A stretch of 45,093 bases of DNA from Chromatiales bacterium (GTDB lineage Bacteria > Pseudomonadota > Gammaproteobacteria > Xanthomonadales > SZUA-36). The stretch is taken from positions 1 through 45,093 of the forward strand of contig JAHEFS010000009.1 in NCBI GenBank assembly GCA_024640045.1. The letters are read 5' to 3'. The notes under the pieces were generated by a model. The model did no database searches and was not told where the DNA came from. It saw only the letters and a program-made list of their open reading frames with translations. The position numbers and the translations under genes are program-made. Shown one piece after another: positions 13,115-20,548 of this stretch (its first letter is position 1; every line of letters begins with the position of its first letter).

Positions 13115-13182
13115 CCACCCGACAGGAAAGCCCTGTGGTGCGAGCGTGGCAACGCGCGCCCGACGGCGAGACTGCCTTCGGG

Positions 13183-14772
13183 TCAGGAACGATCGCGTAT
13201 ATAACCCAGCAGCCCAGCCAGCCCGGGCGCATCGGCGTCACCGCCAGCCAAGCCTCGCTGTACGCCAGGCGCCAGTTGTTTACCTAACTCGACCCCCCAC
13301 TGATCGAAGGCGTTGATGGACCAGAGAACACTTTCGACAAACACCTTATGTTCATAAAGCGCAAGCAGGCGCCCCAGGTTGGCCGGTGTCAGTTCGTCCA
13401 ACATCAGGATTTCGCTGGGACGGTTGCCAGTGAATGTCCTGTGCGGCAACAACATGCCAGCGTCGGACACGCCCGCTTCCGACATCTGCGCCAATGTAGC
13501 TTCACTCGTGCGGCCGCAAGCCAGCGCCGTGGCCTGAGCCAACATGTTGGCCAACAATTCCTGGTGGGCCTCGGAGTCATTGTGAGCTGGACGAACGACC
13601 CCCACGAAATTAACCGGCACGATATCCGTGCCCTGGTGCAGGGCCTGAAAAACGGAATGCTGGGCTTCCGTTCCACTTTCACCAAAGACGACCGGGGAAG
13701 TCGCCTCCGGGCAAGGTTCGCCCGTGACCGTAACGGACTTGCCGTTCGATTCCATGATGACCTGCTGGAGATGGCTGGGCAGCAGCTTTAGTCGCTGATC
13801 ATAGGGAAAGACTCCCCAACTGCAAAAGCCACAGACATTGCGATGCCAGGCCCCATTCAAACCCATGATGACAGGCAGATTGTCCGCCGGTTGAGCGTCA
13901 CGGAAATGGCGATCCATGTCGGCTGCACCCGCCAGCAATTCACGAAAAGCCGTAGCACCCATGGTTGCCGCCGCACTCAGGCTCACGGGCGACCAGAGCG
14001 AGTAGCGCCCACCGACCCAGTCTGGAAGGTACAGGACCTGTTGTTCCGGCACACCGAAATCCATGGCTTTTTCGAGGGCGCCAGTGACGGCGAACTGGCG
14101 CTTACGCACTGCTTCTGCGTCGAGCGTTTTTTCCATCCACTGCCGGACACGACGTGCGTGGAGCAGGGTGTCACCCGTGGTAAAGCTTTTGGAAGCTGCC
14201 ACCATAATGGTGTTCGCAGCATTCAATCGCGGCAGCAAGGCCTCGCGTCCATGGGCATCGACAGACCCCAGGAAGTGGACGTTCGGAACCTCACTCCCGG
14301 CCTGCCCCAGCGCTTCATGCAGCAACCGGGTCCCCAACAATGAGCCGCCAATTCCAATGTGTACGATGTCGGTGATGCGGGCTTCGGGTTGGCTGGGTAG
14401 CCGACCCCGGTGCAACCTGTCTGCGAACTCGAGCATAAAATCGACGGCATCAAGCGCCTGCTGCGCATCCGCCGGCCGCTGTTCCAGTGGAATGCAATCG
14501 CCGCGCAAGAGCATGTGGAGCGCGGGACGATGCTCAGTCAGGTTGACGGCTTCACCACCAAAAAGCTGACCGCGCGCTTCTTCAAGCCCGGCTTCACTGG
14601 CCAGTTCGAGCAGTTGCCCGAAAGCTGTATCATCGATGTGGACCCGTGAGTAATCGAGCAGAACTCCGCCCAGTGATGCGCTGAACCGTTCGAAACGACC
14701 AGGTTGAGCCAACAAATCGACGAGCGGTTCACTCATCAAAGTTTTGTTGTATTTACGCAACACATCAAACAT
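13183..14772 (-). CDS. pgi: Glucose-6-phosphate isomerase
   Basis: Interconverts glucose 6-phosphate and fructose 6-phosphate in glycolysis and gluconeogenesis. The protein has 529 residues (E. coli 549). Recognisable blocks are VHIGIGGSLLGTRLLHEAL (phosphosugar binding), the active-site ESNGKSVTV near mid-protein, and the C-terminal INAFDQWGVELGKQLA signature. The ATG at 14772 aligns with the family N-terminus; an ATG 12 codons in (14736) is possible. It is transcribed toward leuS, with 123 bases between. Confidence 0.96.
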   Translation of the reverse strand: MFDVLRKYNKTLMSEPLVDLLAQPGRFERFSASLGGVLLDYSRVHIDDTAFGQLLELASEAGLEEARGQLFGGEAVNLTEHRPALHMLLRGDCIPLEQRPADAQQALDAVDFMLEFADRLHRGRLPSQPEARITDIVHIGIGGSLLGTRLLHEALGQAGSEVPNVHFLGSVDAHGREALLPRLNAANTIMVAASKSFTTGDTLLHARRVRQWMEKTLDAEAVRKRQFAVTGALEKAMDFGVPEQQVLYLPDWVGGRYSLWSPVSLSAAATMGATAFRELLAGAADMDRHFRDAQPADNLPVIMGLNGAWHRNVCGFCSWGVFPYDQRLKLLPSHLQQVIMESNGKSVTVTGEPCPEATSPVVFGESGTEAQHSVFQALHQGTDIVPVNFVGVVRPAHNDSEAHQELLANMLAQATALACGRTSEATLAQMSEAGVSDAGMLLPHRTFTGNRPSEILMLDELTPANLGRLLALYEHKVFVESVLWSINAFDQWGVELGKQLAPGVQRGLAGGDADAPGLAGLLGYIRDRS

Positions 14773-14912
14773 GACGCCACCCGCTATCGGCCGAGAAATG
14801 ATTGTTTAAAAATGCCATCAACACATAGCCGATTCTACGCAATCGGACTCAATTTTCGCCAAATCACCCTGGGAACAGGGTCAATTCGGATCGATAAAAC
14901 ACCAGAATAAAA

Positions 14913-14946
14913 ATTGTAACCTACTGATTAACAGGTCTTTTAAGTC
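14913..14946 (-). promoter_or_regulatory. Possible pgi promoter in an AT-rich leader
   Basis: The 367-base gap 14773-15139 is AT-rich next to pgi. On the minus strand TACAAT (14918-14913) is a 5/6 -10 box, with a weak TTAAAA about 19 bases upstream. It would give a leader of over 130 bases. Nearby, CCGATT/AATCGG form a 6-bp inverted repeat at 14830-14847. The assignment is tentative. Confidence 0.3.
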
Positions 14947-14970
14947 GTTTTAATGCAAGATATTCGGGGC

Positions 14971-15002
14971 AAAAAAAACCTCTCCCCCGTGAAGGGGAGA
15001 GG
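14971..15002 (-). terminator. Intrinsic terminator of the pcnB-folK operon
   Basis: A perfect 9-bp stem (CCTCTCCCC at 14979-14987 with GGGGAGAGG at 14994-15002) has a 6-base loop. On the minus strand it is followed directly by eight U (the A run 14971-14978). This is a textbook rho-independent terminator for transcripts coming leftward from folK. It also insulates pgi from read-through. Confidence 0.9.
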
Positions 15003-15043
15003 CAGGCTTTTGGAGTGATGTACCCGTCTTTCGCGCCCTGCGT

Positions 15044-15072
15044 CCTTGGTATAAGTTGCACTTTTACCAAGG
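15044..15072. repeat. 8-bp perfect inverted repeat downstream of folK
   Basis: CCTTGGTA (15044-15051) and TACCAAGG (15065-15072) flank a 13-base loop. It lies between the folK stop and the operon terminator, so it would be in the 3' untranslated RNA. There is no T tract beside it. It could be an operator for a dimeric protein or an RNA hairpin; nothing here decides. Confidence 0.45.
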
Positions 15073-15139
15073 CTGGTTGCAATAATACCACTAAACCCCT
15101 CCAATGCCAAGCCCGATCAGCGATTAACCAAACGAGATG

Positions 15140-15622
15140 CTAACGGGAGACGAGCCGCACGCCCTGCTCGGGCAATCGCCTCAATAAATGACGGACCACG
15201 CCTCTCGCTGGTATCCGCAAATCCGGCTCCAATTCAGCCAGCGGCTGCAGAACAAAGCGCCGGCGATGCAGTTGCGGATGGGGCAAGACAAGTCGTTTGA
15301 GGCGCAGAATCTGTTCCCCCGCCAGCAGCAAGTCAAGATCGATCACCCTCGGGCCCCAACGCCGCTCGTCTCTGCGCCGCCCCATAGCCTGTTCCACCCG
15401 TTGCAGATGATCCAGCAACGACAGCGGACCGAGATCGCTTTCAAGCAGGGCAACCGCATTGGTAAACTCCGGTTGGTCCAACACACCCCATGGTGCACTC
15501 CGGTAGCAGCCGGAGCGGCGGCATACCGAAACCAGGCCGGTCGATTCAAGGTGGTTCAGTGCTTGCGTAATTTGCGCCGGACCGTCACCGATATTACTGC
15601 CCAGCCCGATCCAGTACTGCAT
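15140..15622 (-). CDS. folK: 2-amino-4-hydroxy-6-hydroxymethyldihydropteridine diphosphokinase
   Basis: HPPK, which pyrophosphorylates 6-hydroxymethyl-dihydropterin in folate synthesis. The 160-residue length is normal. The N-terminal YWIGLGSNIGD, SAPWGVLDQPEFTNAV and WGPRVIDLDLLL (PROSITE HPPK signature, RxxxxxxDxD metal-binding Asps) and LPHPQLHRRRFVLQPLAEL are all present. It starts 5 bases after the pcnB stop, the usual pcnB-folK pair. Confidence 0.96.
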   Translation of the reverse strand: MQYWIGLGSNIGDGPAQITQALNHLESTGLVSVCRRSGCYRSAPWGVLDQPEFTNAVALLESDLGPLSLLDHLQRVEQAMGRRRDERRWGPRVIDLDLLLAGEQILRLKRLVLPHPQLHRRRFVLQPLAELEPDLRIPARGVVRHLLRRLPEQGVRLVSR

Positions 15623-15627
15623 CGACC

Positions 15628-16944
15628 TTAACCCGCATTCGATGTCTTGCGAGTCCTGGGCCGACGGCGACGACGCGGTGGTCTTTTTCGCTCCGGTGAC
15701 GACTCGGGCTGCTCCTCCGCCTGGGCCTTCGTCCAGAAATCAGCCAAATCCTGCCATTGGCTGTCTTCGAGCGCCCTCAGGAGCAAGAAATCATAGGCAG
15801 CGCGAAACTTGGGGTGATGGAGGATGCGCATGGCGCGCCGTCCCCGGGTCTTGTTGAGCCGGTGTTGCATCAGCCAGATTTCCCGGGTCACAGTACTGAA
15901 CCGGCGTGGCAACGCGGTTCTTTGTACCTGTTCATAAATGATTTCCTCAGCCGCCTGCTGCAGGGCCTGAAAATCAGAGTCCGTGGATGTTCGCAGCTTT
16001 TCGGCGCGCTCGTTGACCGGTTGCCACAGCAAGGCCGCATATAGAAAGGCCGGCGTCACCGACTGGTTCCCGGCCACTCGCTGGTCGGTGTTGAGCAAAG
16101 CCTCTCGTAGCAGCGGAGTGACCTCGGCTTTGCCGGAACCCCCTTTCTGGCGCAGCACCGGGAAAAGCGCGAGCGTCAGGCGAAATCTTTGCAGCGCCTC
16201 GAGCGTTCTCGCGGCATGCCCGGTGAGAAAGAGCTTGCACACCTCCTCGAATAACCGCGCCGGCGGAATACCATCCAGCAGATCGGCAAGTTCCGGAATG
16301 GGTTCAGCAGTTTCCGGTGCTGGTTCGACACCGAGCTTGGCGACAAAACGGGCCGCACGCAGCAGGCGAACCGGGTCCTCCCGGTAACGAGTCACCGGAT
16401 CCCCGATTAACGTCAAACGCCGGTCGGCCAGATCCTGGAAGCCCCCTACAAAGTCGCGGATATCGCCGGTGACCGGATCCATGAACAGGGCATTGATGGT
16501 GAAATCACGACGACGCGCGTCCTCTTCCAGGGAGCCCCAGACGTTATCGCGCAAGATGCGTCCATCGGCGTGCTTTCGCTCGTCAGACGGGTGTCCGCCC
16601 GAACCGCGGAAGGTGGCAACTTCGACCAGTACTCCTCGGTGCCGGACGTGGGCCAGTCGAAAGCGGCGACCGATAAGCAGGCAGCGCGGGAAGACAATTT
16701 TGACCTCTTCCGGCGTGGCGTCAGTGGCCACATCGAAGTCCTTGGGCACTTTACCCAACAACAGATCGCGCACGCTTCCACCCACGATATAAGCTTCGTG
16801 CCCGGCTTGCTGAAGACGCTGGACGACCTCGGTGGTGTGTGGGCACAAGGCCTGAACCGCCAGGCCATGCTGCGCGGCAGAAATCACTTTGGAGTCGCTG
16901 ATACTGAATATCCCGGAATTGGTTACATTGATCTGTGCGCCCAA
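15628..16944 (-). CDS. pcnB: Poly(A) polymerase I
   Basis: Adds 3' poly(A) tails that promote RNA decay; class II nucleotidyltransferase-fold enzyme related to CCA-adding enzymes. The head domain shows VGGSVRDLLLGKVPKDFDVATDATPE, in which GGS and DFD (about residues 69-71) carry the metal-binding acids. RRDFTINALFMDP and YREDPVRLLRAARFVAK follow, and a basic Arg/Lys tail (ERKRPPRRRRRPRTRK) ends the protein. The start is uncertain: TTG at 16944 gives 438 residues and GTG at 16887 gives 419. The conserved region begins near the GTG. It is divergent from tRNA-Glu. Confidence 0.94.
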   Translation of the reverse strand: MGAQINVTNSGIFSISDSKVISAAQHGLAVQALCPHTTEVVQRLQQAGHEAYIVGGSVRDLLLGKVPKDFDVATDATPEEVKIVFPRCLLIGRRFRLAHVRHRGVLVEVATFRGSGGHPSDERKHADGRILRDNVWGSLEEDARRRDFTINALFMDPVTGDIRDFVGGFQDLADRRLTLIGDPVTRYREDPVRLLRAARFVAKLGVEPAPETAEPIPELADLLDGIPPARLFEEVCKLFLTGHAARTLEALQRFRLTLALFPVLRQKGGSGKAEVTPLLREALLNTDQRVAGNQSVTPAFLYAALLWQPVNERAEKLRTSTDSDFQALQQAAEEIIYEQVQRTALPRRFSTVTREIWLMQHRLNKTRGRRAMRILHHPKFRAAYDFLLLRALEDSQWQDLADFWTKAQAEEQPESSPERKRPPRRRRRPRTRKTSNAG

Positions 16945-16956
16945 CCCATTTCGCAG

Positions 16957-16986
16957 TTGAACACGTCGCTCGCGTTAGTTTACCAT
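16957..16986 (+). promoter_or_regulatory. Possible promoter for tRNA-Glu
   Basis: TTGAAC (16957-16962) and TACCAT (16981-16986) are 18 bases apart, each 4 of 6 matches, about 85 bases upstream of the mature tRNA. Weak, and chosen only because it is the best pair in the divergent region. Confidence 0.25.
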
Positions 16987-17077
16987 GAGCCCCCGTTTCA
17001 GCGGAGTATCCAGTAACTTCGCGGAAAGCGGTACTCCGATCCGGGGCAAGGCAATTTCCGGTCCGGAGAAATACGAG

Positions 17078-17152
17078 GCTCCCTTCGTCTAGCGGTTAGG
17101 ACGCCGCCCTCTCAAGGCGGAAACACGAGTTCGATTCTCGTAGGGAGCGCCA
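17078..17152 (+). tRNA. tRNA-Glu (anticodon CUC)
   Basis: 75 bases including an encoded CCA. The acceptor stem GCTCCCT pairs with AGGGAGC and is followed by G-CCA. The D arm contains TAGCGGTTAGGA. The anticodon stem CCGCC/GGCGG encloses loop CTCTCAA with anticodon CTC, reading GAG. The T arm contains GTTCGATTC. It lies 39 bases upstream of the ferredoxin gene on the same strand, so the two may share a transcript. Confidence 0.95.
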
Positions 17153-17191
17153 TTCGATTCCCTTGACTCAAGCAGAGCACTATCCAACCGC

Positions 17192-17515
17192 ATGACTTTT
17201 GTTGTTACCGAAAACTGCATCAAGTGCAAATATACCGACTGTGTGGAGGTCTGCCCGGTCGATTGCTTTCACGAAGGTCCGAATTTTCTCGTCATCGACC
17301 CGGAAGAGTGCATCGATTGCACCCTGTGTGAGCCGGAATGCCCGGCGGAGGCCATTTACCCGGAGGATGACCTGCCTTCCGGCCAGGAGCATTTCATCGC
17401 GCTCAATGAAGAGTTGTCGCGGATCTGGCCAGTCATCATCGAGCTCAAGGAACCGCCGCCCGACGCCGCCGAATGGGACGGCAAGCCGAACAAACTGGAA
17501 TTACTGGAAAAATAA
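17192..17515 (+). CDS. fdxA: Seven-iron ferredoxin FdxA
   Basis: Cytoplasmic 7Fe ferredoxin with one [3Fe-4S] and one [4Fe-4S] cluster, like Azotobacter ferredoxin I. The 107-residue length is typical. The Cys pattern fits: Cys9, Cys17 and Cys50 for the 3Fe cluster, and Cys21, Cys40, Cys43 and Cys46 for the 4Fe cluster. Cys12 and Cys25 match the non-ligand Cys of that family. There is no clear Shine-Dalgarno before the ATG at 17192, so translation may be modest. It converges on bamC. Confidence 0.94.
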   Translation: MTFVVTENCIKCKYTDCVEVCPVDCFHEGPNFLVIDPEECIDCTLCEPECPAEAIYPEDDLPSGQEHFIALNEELSRIWPVIIELKEPPPDAAEWDGKPNKLELLEK

Positions 17516-17519
17516 TCAG

Positions 17520-17535
17520 GGCCGCCAGGGCGGCC
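17520..17535. terminator. Hairpin between convergent fdxA and bamC
   Basis: GGCCGC-CAGG-GCGGCC forms a 6-bp GC stem in the 37-base gap. There is no T run on either side, so it is a weak candidate for a shared terminator. Confidence 0.4.
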
Positions 17536-17552
17536 GAGTCATTGCAACGGGT

Positions 17553-18170
17553 TTATCCCAGTCGCTCCATGAAGATGGCGAGAATGTGTTCGCCGGCGGC
17601 GGTATCGACCGACTCACCCCCCGGATAATTCAGGTAAACGCGCGTTTGCTCGCCATCCGGCGCCAACCGGGTGCGGTATCTGCCCGAATAGTTCGGGCCC
17701 TGGTCATTACGCCAAAACATCAGTTTCTGGAAAAATCCGCGATCATCCACGCGCATTTGCGTGTACTCGAATTCGTGGCCTCCCTCGGGATCACGCTCTA
17801 TCAATCGCATTCCACTGCGCTCAATGGCGTAGCCCAATCGGCGGGCCACGCTATCAGACGAATCCTTAACCTGCAGGTAGACACCCTGAGCCGACCAGGC
17901 CAGAAAGGCGTTGGTATCTCCGCGCCCGCCGGTTGCGACCGCACGGGGCGGTCCGGGATTCAACTCATCGCCGGAAGGCGTGCGCATGTATGGCACGGTA
18001 ATTTCAACCGGCCGGACGAATACCAGGGAATCGAGATCTTCAGGAACCTGTAGCGTTCCACCGGGATCGCTGTCGAGATACTCCGGCGGCTTGTCCCGAA
18101 ATAACGAACAGGCGGGCAACAGCAGCACCACCAGCAACATCAACCATACGGATCTTGTTTTTCTCGCCAT
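17553..18170 (-). CDS. bamC: Outer-membrane assembly lipoprotein BamC-like
   Basis: Probable lipoprotein subunit of the BAM complex. The signal peptide ends in lipobox LPAC (Cys21 from the ATG at 18170), followed by SLFRDKPPEYLDSDPGGTLQVPEDL, which matches the unstructured BamC N-terminus that binds BamD. One helix-grip-type domain follows, ending in GEHILAIFMERLG. About 205 residues is shorter than the 344 of E. coli, so only one of the two C-terminal domains is present. I prefer the ATG at 18170 because AGGA lies 5 bases before it; an ATG at 18191 is also in frame. No dapA lies upstream, unlike in E. coli. Confidence 0.8.
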   Translation of the reverse strand: MARKTRSVWLMLLVVLLLPACSLFRDKPPEYLDSDPGGTLQVPEDLDSLVFVRPVEITVPYMRTPSGDELNPGPPRAVATGGRGDTNAFLAWSAQGVYLQVKDSSDSVARRLGYAIERSGMRLIERDPEGGHEFEYTQMRVDDRGFFQKLMFWRNDQGPNYSGRYRTRLAPDGEQTRVYLNYPGGESVDTAAGEHILAIFMERLG

Positions 18171-18661
18171 CATTTTCCTGTTTTCAATCATCCCGCAAGC
18201 CTGCCAAAGACAGACTGATCTCGACTCGGGAATGAAACCTTTCTTCCAATGGAGTCAATGGTAACCGGATTCTGCCATCCATGAGGCCCATTCTTTCTTG
18301 TCATGAGGTATCACCAACAGCGCACCAGCGACACCGGCGGGCCACCCCGGCCGGTTTGTGAGCAGCCCTGCTGGCGATTGAGGGCATCGTCCCGCTGACT
18401 GCCTGAACCCTTCCACCCAGAGGCGTCTTCACCACTGATCGGGCAGGGTCGCAATGACAGCCGTGTCGCCTGCGACAACCCGGCCAACGCCCCCATGCTC
18501 AAGAGGGATTCATACCGCTCGACAATGCCGCCCTCGAACATGAAATGCTGCCGGTCGAACGTGGCGGCCATGGTACTTGCGGACCCTCCGGCTGACAAGT
18601 ATCCTGCCGAGCATCACCGGACTATAAATGACCGGTACCCGCAGCCCGATTAGAGGTTTTC
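18171..18661. other. Divergent intergenic region bamC/bcp with one doubtful small ORF
   Basis: About 490 bases between bamC and bcp. In E. coli the corresponding place holds dapA and gcvR; no trace of either was found by reading all frames. Nothing resembling 6S RNA, tmRNA or RNase P RNA was seen. On the minus strand TTGACT (about 18260) may belong to a bamC promoter with a poor -10. On the plus strand TATAAA (18623-18628) could be a bcp -10 without a good -35. A small minus ORF is listed separately. Confidence 0.5.
18311..18571 (-). CDS. Doubtful small ORF, unknown function
   Basis: 86 codons from the ATG at 18571 (AATFDRQHFMFEGG...) to the TGA at 18311. GGAGGG lies 12 bases before the ATG, rather far for a ribosome site. 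The first half has codon use like neighbouring genes (third positions mostly G/C); the second half is rich in Gly, Ser, Gln and Arg, with three Cys and a terminal RCW. There is no signal peptide or transmembrane segment. I recognise no family. It may be a genuine small protein or a chance frame. Confidence 0.25.
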   Translation of the reverse strand: MAATFDRQHFMFEGGIVERYESLLSMGALAGLSQATRLSLRPCPISGEDASGWKGSGSQRDDALNRQQGCSQTGRGGPPVSLVRCW

Positions 18662-19123
18662 ATGGTCCAGATTGGCAAGCGCATCGCAAACTTCAAACTT
18701 CCCGCCACCGGTGACAAAAACATTTCTCTGAAAGACTTCAAGGGCCGGAAACTGATTCTTTATTTCTATCCCAAGGACAACACGCCGGGGTGTACCCGCG
18801 AAGGGCAGGATTTTCGTGACGCATACGACGATTTCCTCGCAGCGGGCGCCGATATCGTCGGGGTCTCCAGAGACAGTGTGAAAACTCACGAAAATTTCTG
18901 TGCCAAGCAATCATTTCCGTTCGATCTCATCTCGGACACCGAAGAGACGCTGTGCCAGCAGTTTGACGTCATCAAGGAAAAAAACATGTACGGACGCAAG
19001 TACATGGGTATCGAACGCAGCACCTTCCTGATCGGTGGAGATGGCGTTCTGCGCGCCGAGTGGCGCAAGGTTCGCGTACCGGGCCACGTGGCGGAAGTGC
19101 TCGACGCCGCGAATTCACTCTAA
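18662..19123 (+). CDS. bcp: Thioredoxin-dependent peroxiredoxin (Bcp/PrxQ)
   Basis: Reduces hydrogen peroxide and organic peroxides using thioredoxin; cytoplasmic. The 153-residue protein has the peroxidatic Cys44 in YPKDNTPGCTREG. The resolving Cys five residues later, typical of E. coli Bcp, is replaced by Gln49, but Cys80 (NFCAKQ) lies 36 residues after Cys44. That spacing is the same as the Cys47/Cys83 pair described for Xylella PrxQ. AGAGG sits 6 bases before the ATG. phoH follows after 21 bases on the same strand. Confidence 0.95.
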   Translation: MVQIGKRIANFKLPATGDKNISLKDFKGRKLILYFYPKDNTPGCTREGQDFRDAYDDFLAAGADIVGVSRDSVKTHENFCAKQSFPFDLISDTEETLCQQFDVIKEKNMYGRKYMGIERSTFLIGGDGVLRAEWRKVRVPGHVAEVLDAANSL

Positions 19124-19144
19124 CACCGAGGGAACCCCACCCGA

Positions 19145-20539
19145 ATGGGAAAAAACAAACGGTTGTACGTGCTCGATACCAACGTGTTGATGCACGACCC
19201 CACTGCCCTGTTCCGCTTTGAAGAACACGACATCTTCATTCCGATGATGGTGCTCGAGGAACTCGATGCCGCCAAGAAGGGCTTGTCCGAAGTCAGCCGG
19301 AACGTTCGGCAGGTAAGCCGGTTCATTGGTGAAATGATGAGCCGCCAGGGTGCCAGCAGCCTGGCCGACGGCCTGAAGCTGGAAATTCCCGACGGACTCG
19401 ATCTCCCGCTTAGCCGCGGCAAGCTTTATTTCCAGACCCGGATGCCCGAGGCGCACTCGAGCCTGCTGCGTGATGGATCCTTCGCCGATAATGAAATTCT
19501 GAGCACCGTTGTTTCGCTTAAGGAAAACGGCGAAGCGCAGGACGTGATCCTGGTATCGAAAGACATCAATCTGCGCATCAAGGCTGCGATACTCGGCGTG
19601 ACGGCCGAAGACTATTTCAACGACCGCGCACTGGATGATCTCAGCCTGCTTTACCAGGGCATGGAGATCAAGGGTGATGAGTTCTGGGATGAACGCCCCA
19701 ACGTCGACTCCTGGAGCGAGGGCGGCCAGACTTTTTATCGTATCCCACGACTGGAAGATGAGATCTGGTACCCCAACCAGTGCATCGCCGTCGGCGAGGG
19801 AGAGGGCATCGAGGCCATCGTCGACCAGGTACACGGCCAGCACGTCGTCCTGCGCCTGGTCACCGATTACATGAACGGCAGGAACGGCGTCTGGGGCATT
19901 CAGGCGAGAAACCGGGAACAGAATTTCGCACTGAACCTGCTGATGAATCCGGATATCGACTTCGTGACCTTGTTGGGCACGGCAGGAACCGGCAAGACCC
20001 TCCTGACACTGGCAGCGGGACTGGCCCAGACCCTGGACGAATCCTGCTATTCCGAGATTATCGTCACGCGGGCCACCGTGTCGATCGGTGACGATATTGG
20101 CCATCTGCCCGGAACCGAGGAAGAAAAAATGACGCCCTGGATGGGCGCCCTGACCGACAACCTGGAGGTGCTTACTCAACCCCAGGAAGGCGGAGAATGG
20201 GGACGGGCGGCGACCAACGACCTGCTGGCAAACCGGGTCAAGGTCCGTTCATTGAATTTCATGCGCGGGCGCACATTCTTCAACCGCTATGTGATCATCG
20301 ACGAGGCCCAGAACATCACGCCAAAACAGATGAAAGCCCTGCTCACGCGGGCCGGGCCTGGAACCAAAATGGTTTGCCTGGGAAATGTGGGTCAGATCGA
20401 CACACCTTACCTGACCGAAACGACATCAGGCCTGACCTATGCGGTAGACCGTTTCCGCAACTGGGCATACGGTGGTCACATCACGCTGCGACGGGGCGAA
20501 CGTTCGCGACTGGCGGACTTCGCCTCCGAGGCGCTTTGA
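19145..20539 (+). CDS. PIN-domain PhoH-family ATPase (PhoH2-like)
   Basis: Two-part protein of 464 residues. An N-terminal PIN nuclease domain (about 1-130) begins RLYVLDTNVLMHDP with catalytic-type Asp11 and continues VLEELDAAKKG. A C-terminal PhoH ATPase has Walker A GTAGTGKT (278-285) and Walker B-like YVIIDEAQNITPKQMK (about 380-393). Family members of this PhoH2 type have RNA helicase and ribonuclease activity in vitro; the physiological substrate is unclear. Despite the name there is no Pho box here. It probably shares a transcript with bcp and converges on perM with only 9 bases between stops. Confidence 0.93.
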   Translation: MGKNKRLYVLDTNVLMHDPTALFRFEEHDIFIPMMVLEELDAAKKGLSEVSRNVRQVSRFIGEMMSRQGASSLADGLKLEIPDGLDLPLSRGKLYFQTRMPEAHSSLLRDGSFADNEILSTVVSLKENGEAQDVILVSKDINLRIKAAILGVTAEDYFNDRALDDLSLLYQGMEIKGDEFWDERPNVDSWSEGGQTFYRIPRLEDEIWYPNQCIAVGEGEGIEAIVDQVHGQHVVLRLVTDYMNGRNGVWGIQARNREQNFALNLLMNPDIDFVTLLGTAGTGKTLLTLAAGLAQTLDESCYSEIIVTRATVSIGDDIGHLPGTEEEKMTPWMGALTDNLEVLTQPQEGGEWGRAATNDLLANRVKVRSLNFMRGRTFFNRYVIIDEAQNITPKQMKALLTRAGPGTKMVCLGNVGQIDTPYLTETTSGLTYAVDRFRNWAYGGHITLRRGERSRLADFASEAL

Positions 20540-20548
20540 CCGGCCCTG

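Noticed and set aside
13060-13152. N-terminal extension of leuS by 31 residues
   Set aside because: The extension is unlike any LeuS N-terminus, and the ATG at 13059 begins at the conserved region.
18192-18661. Possible 6S RNA, tmRNA or RNase P RNA in the bamC/bcp gap
   Set aside because: No matching ends or conserved core sequences were found on either strand.
19115-20179. Minus-strand open frame of 354 codons opposite the PhoH-family gene
   Set aside because: Antisense shadow; the plus-strand protein has intact PIN and Walker motifs.
19145-20539. PhoH-family gene as a member of the local Pho regulon
   Set aside because: No Pho box precedes it or bcp; the name alone is not evidence.
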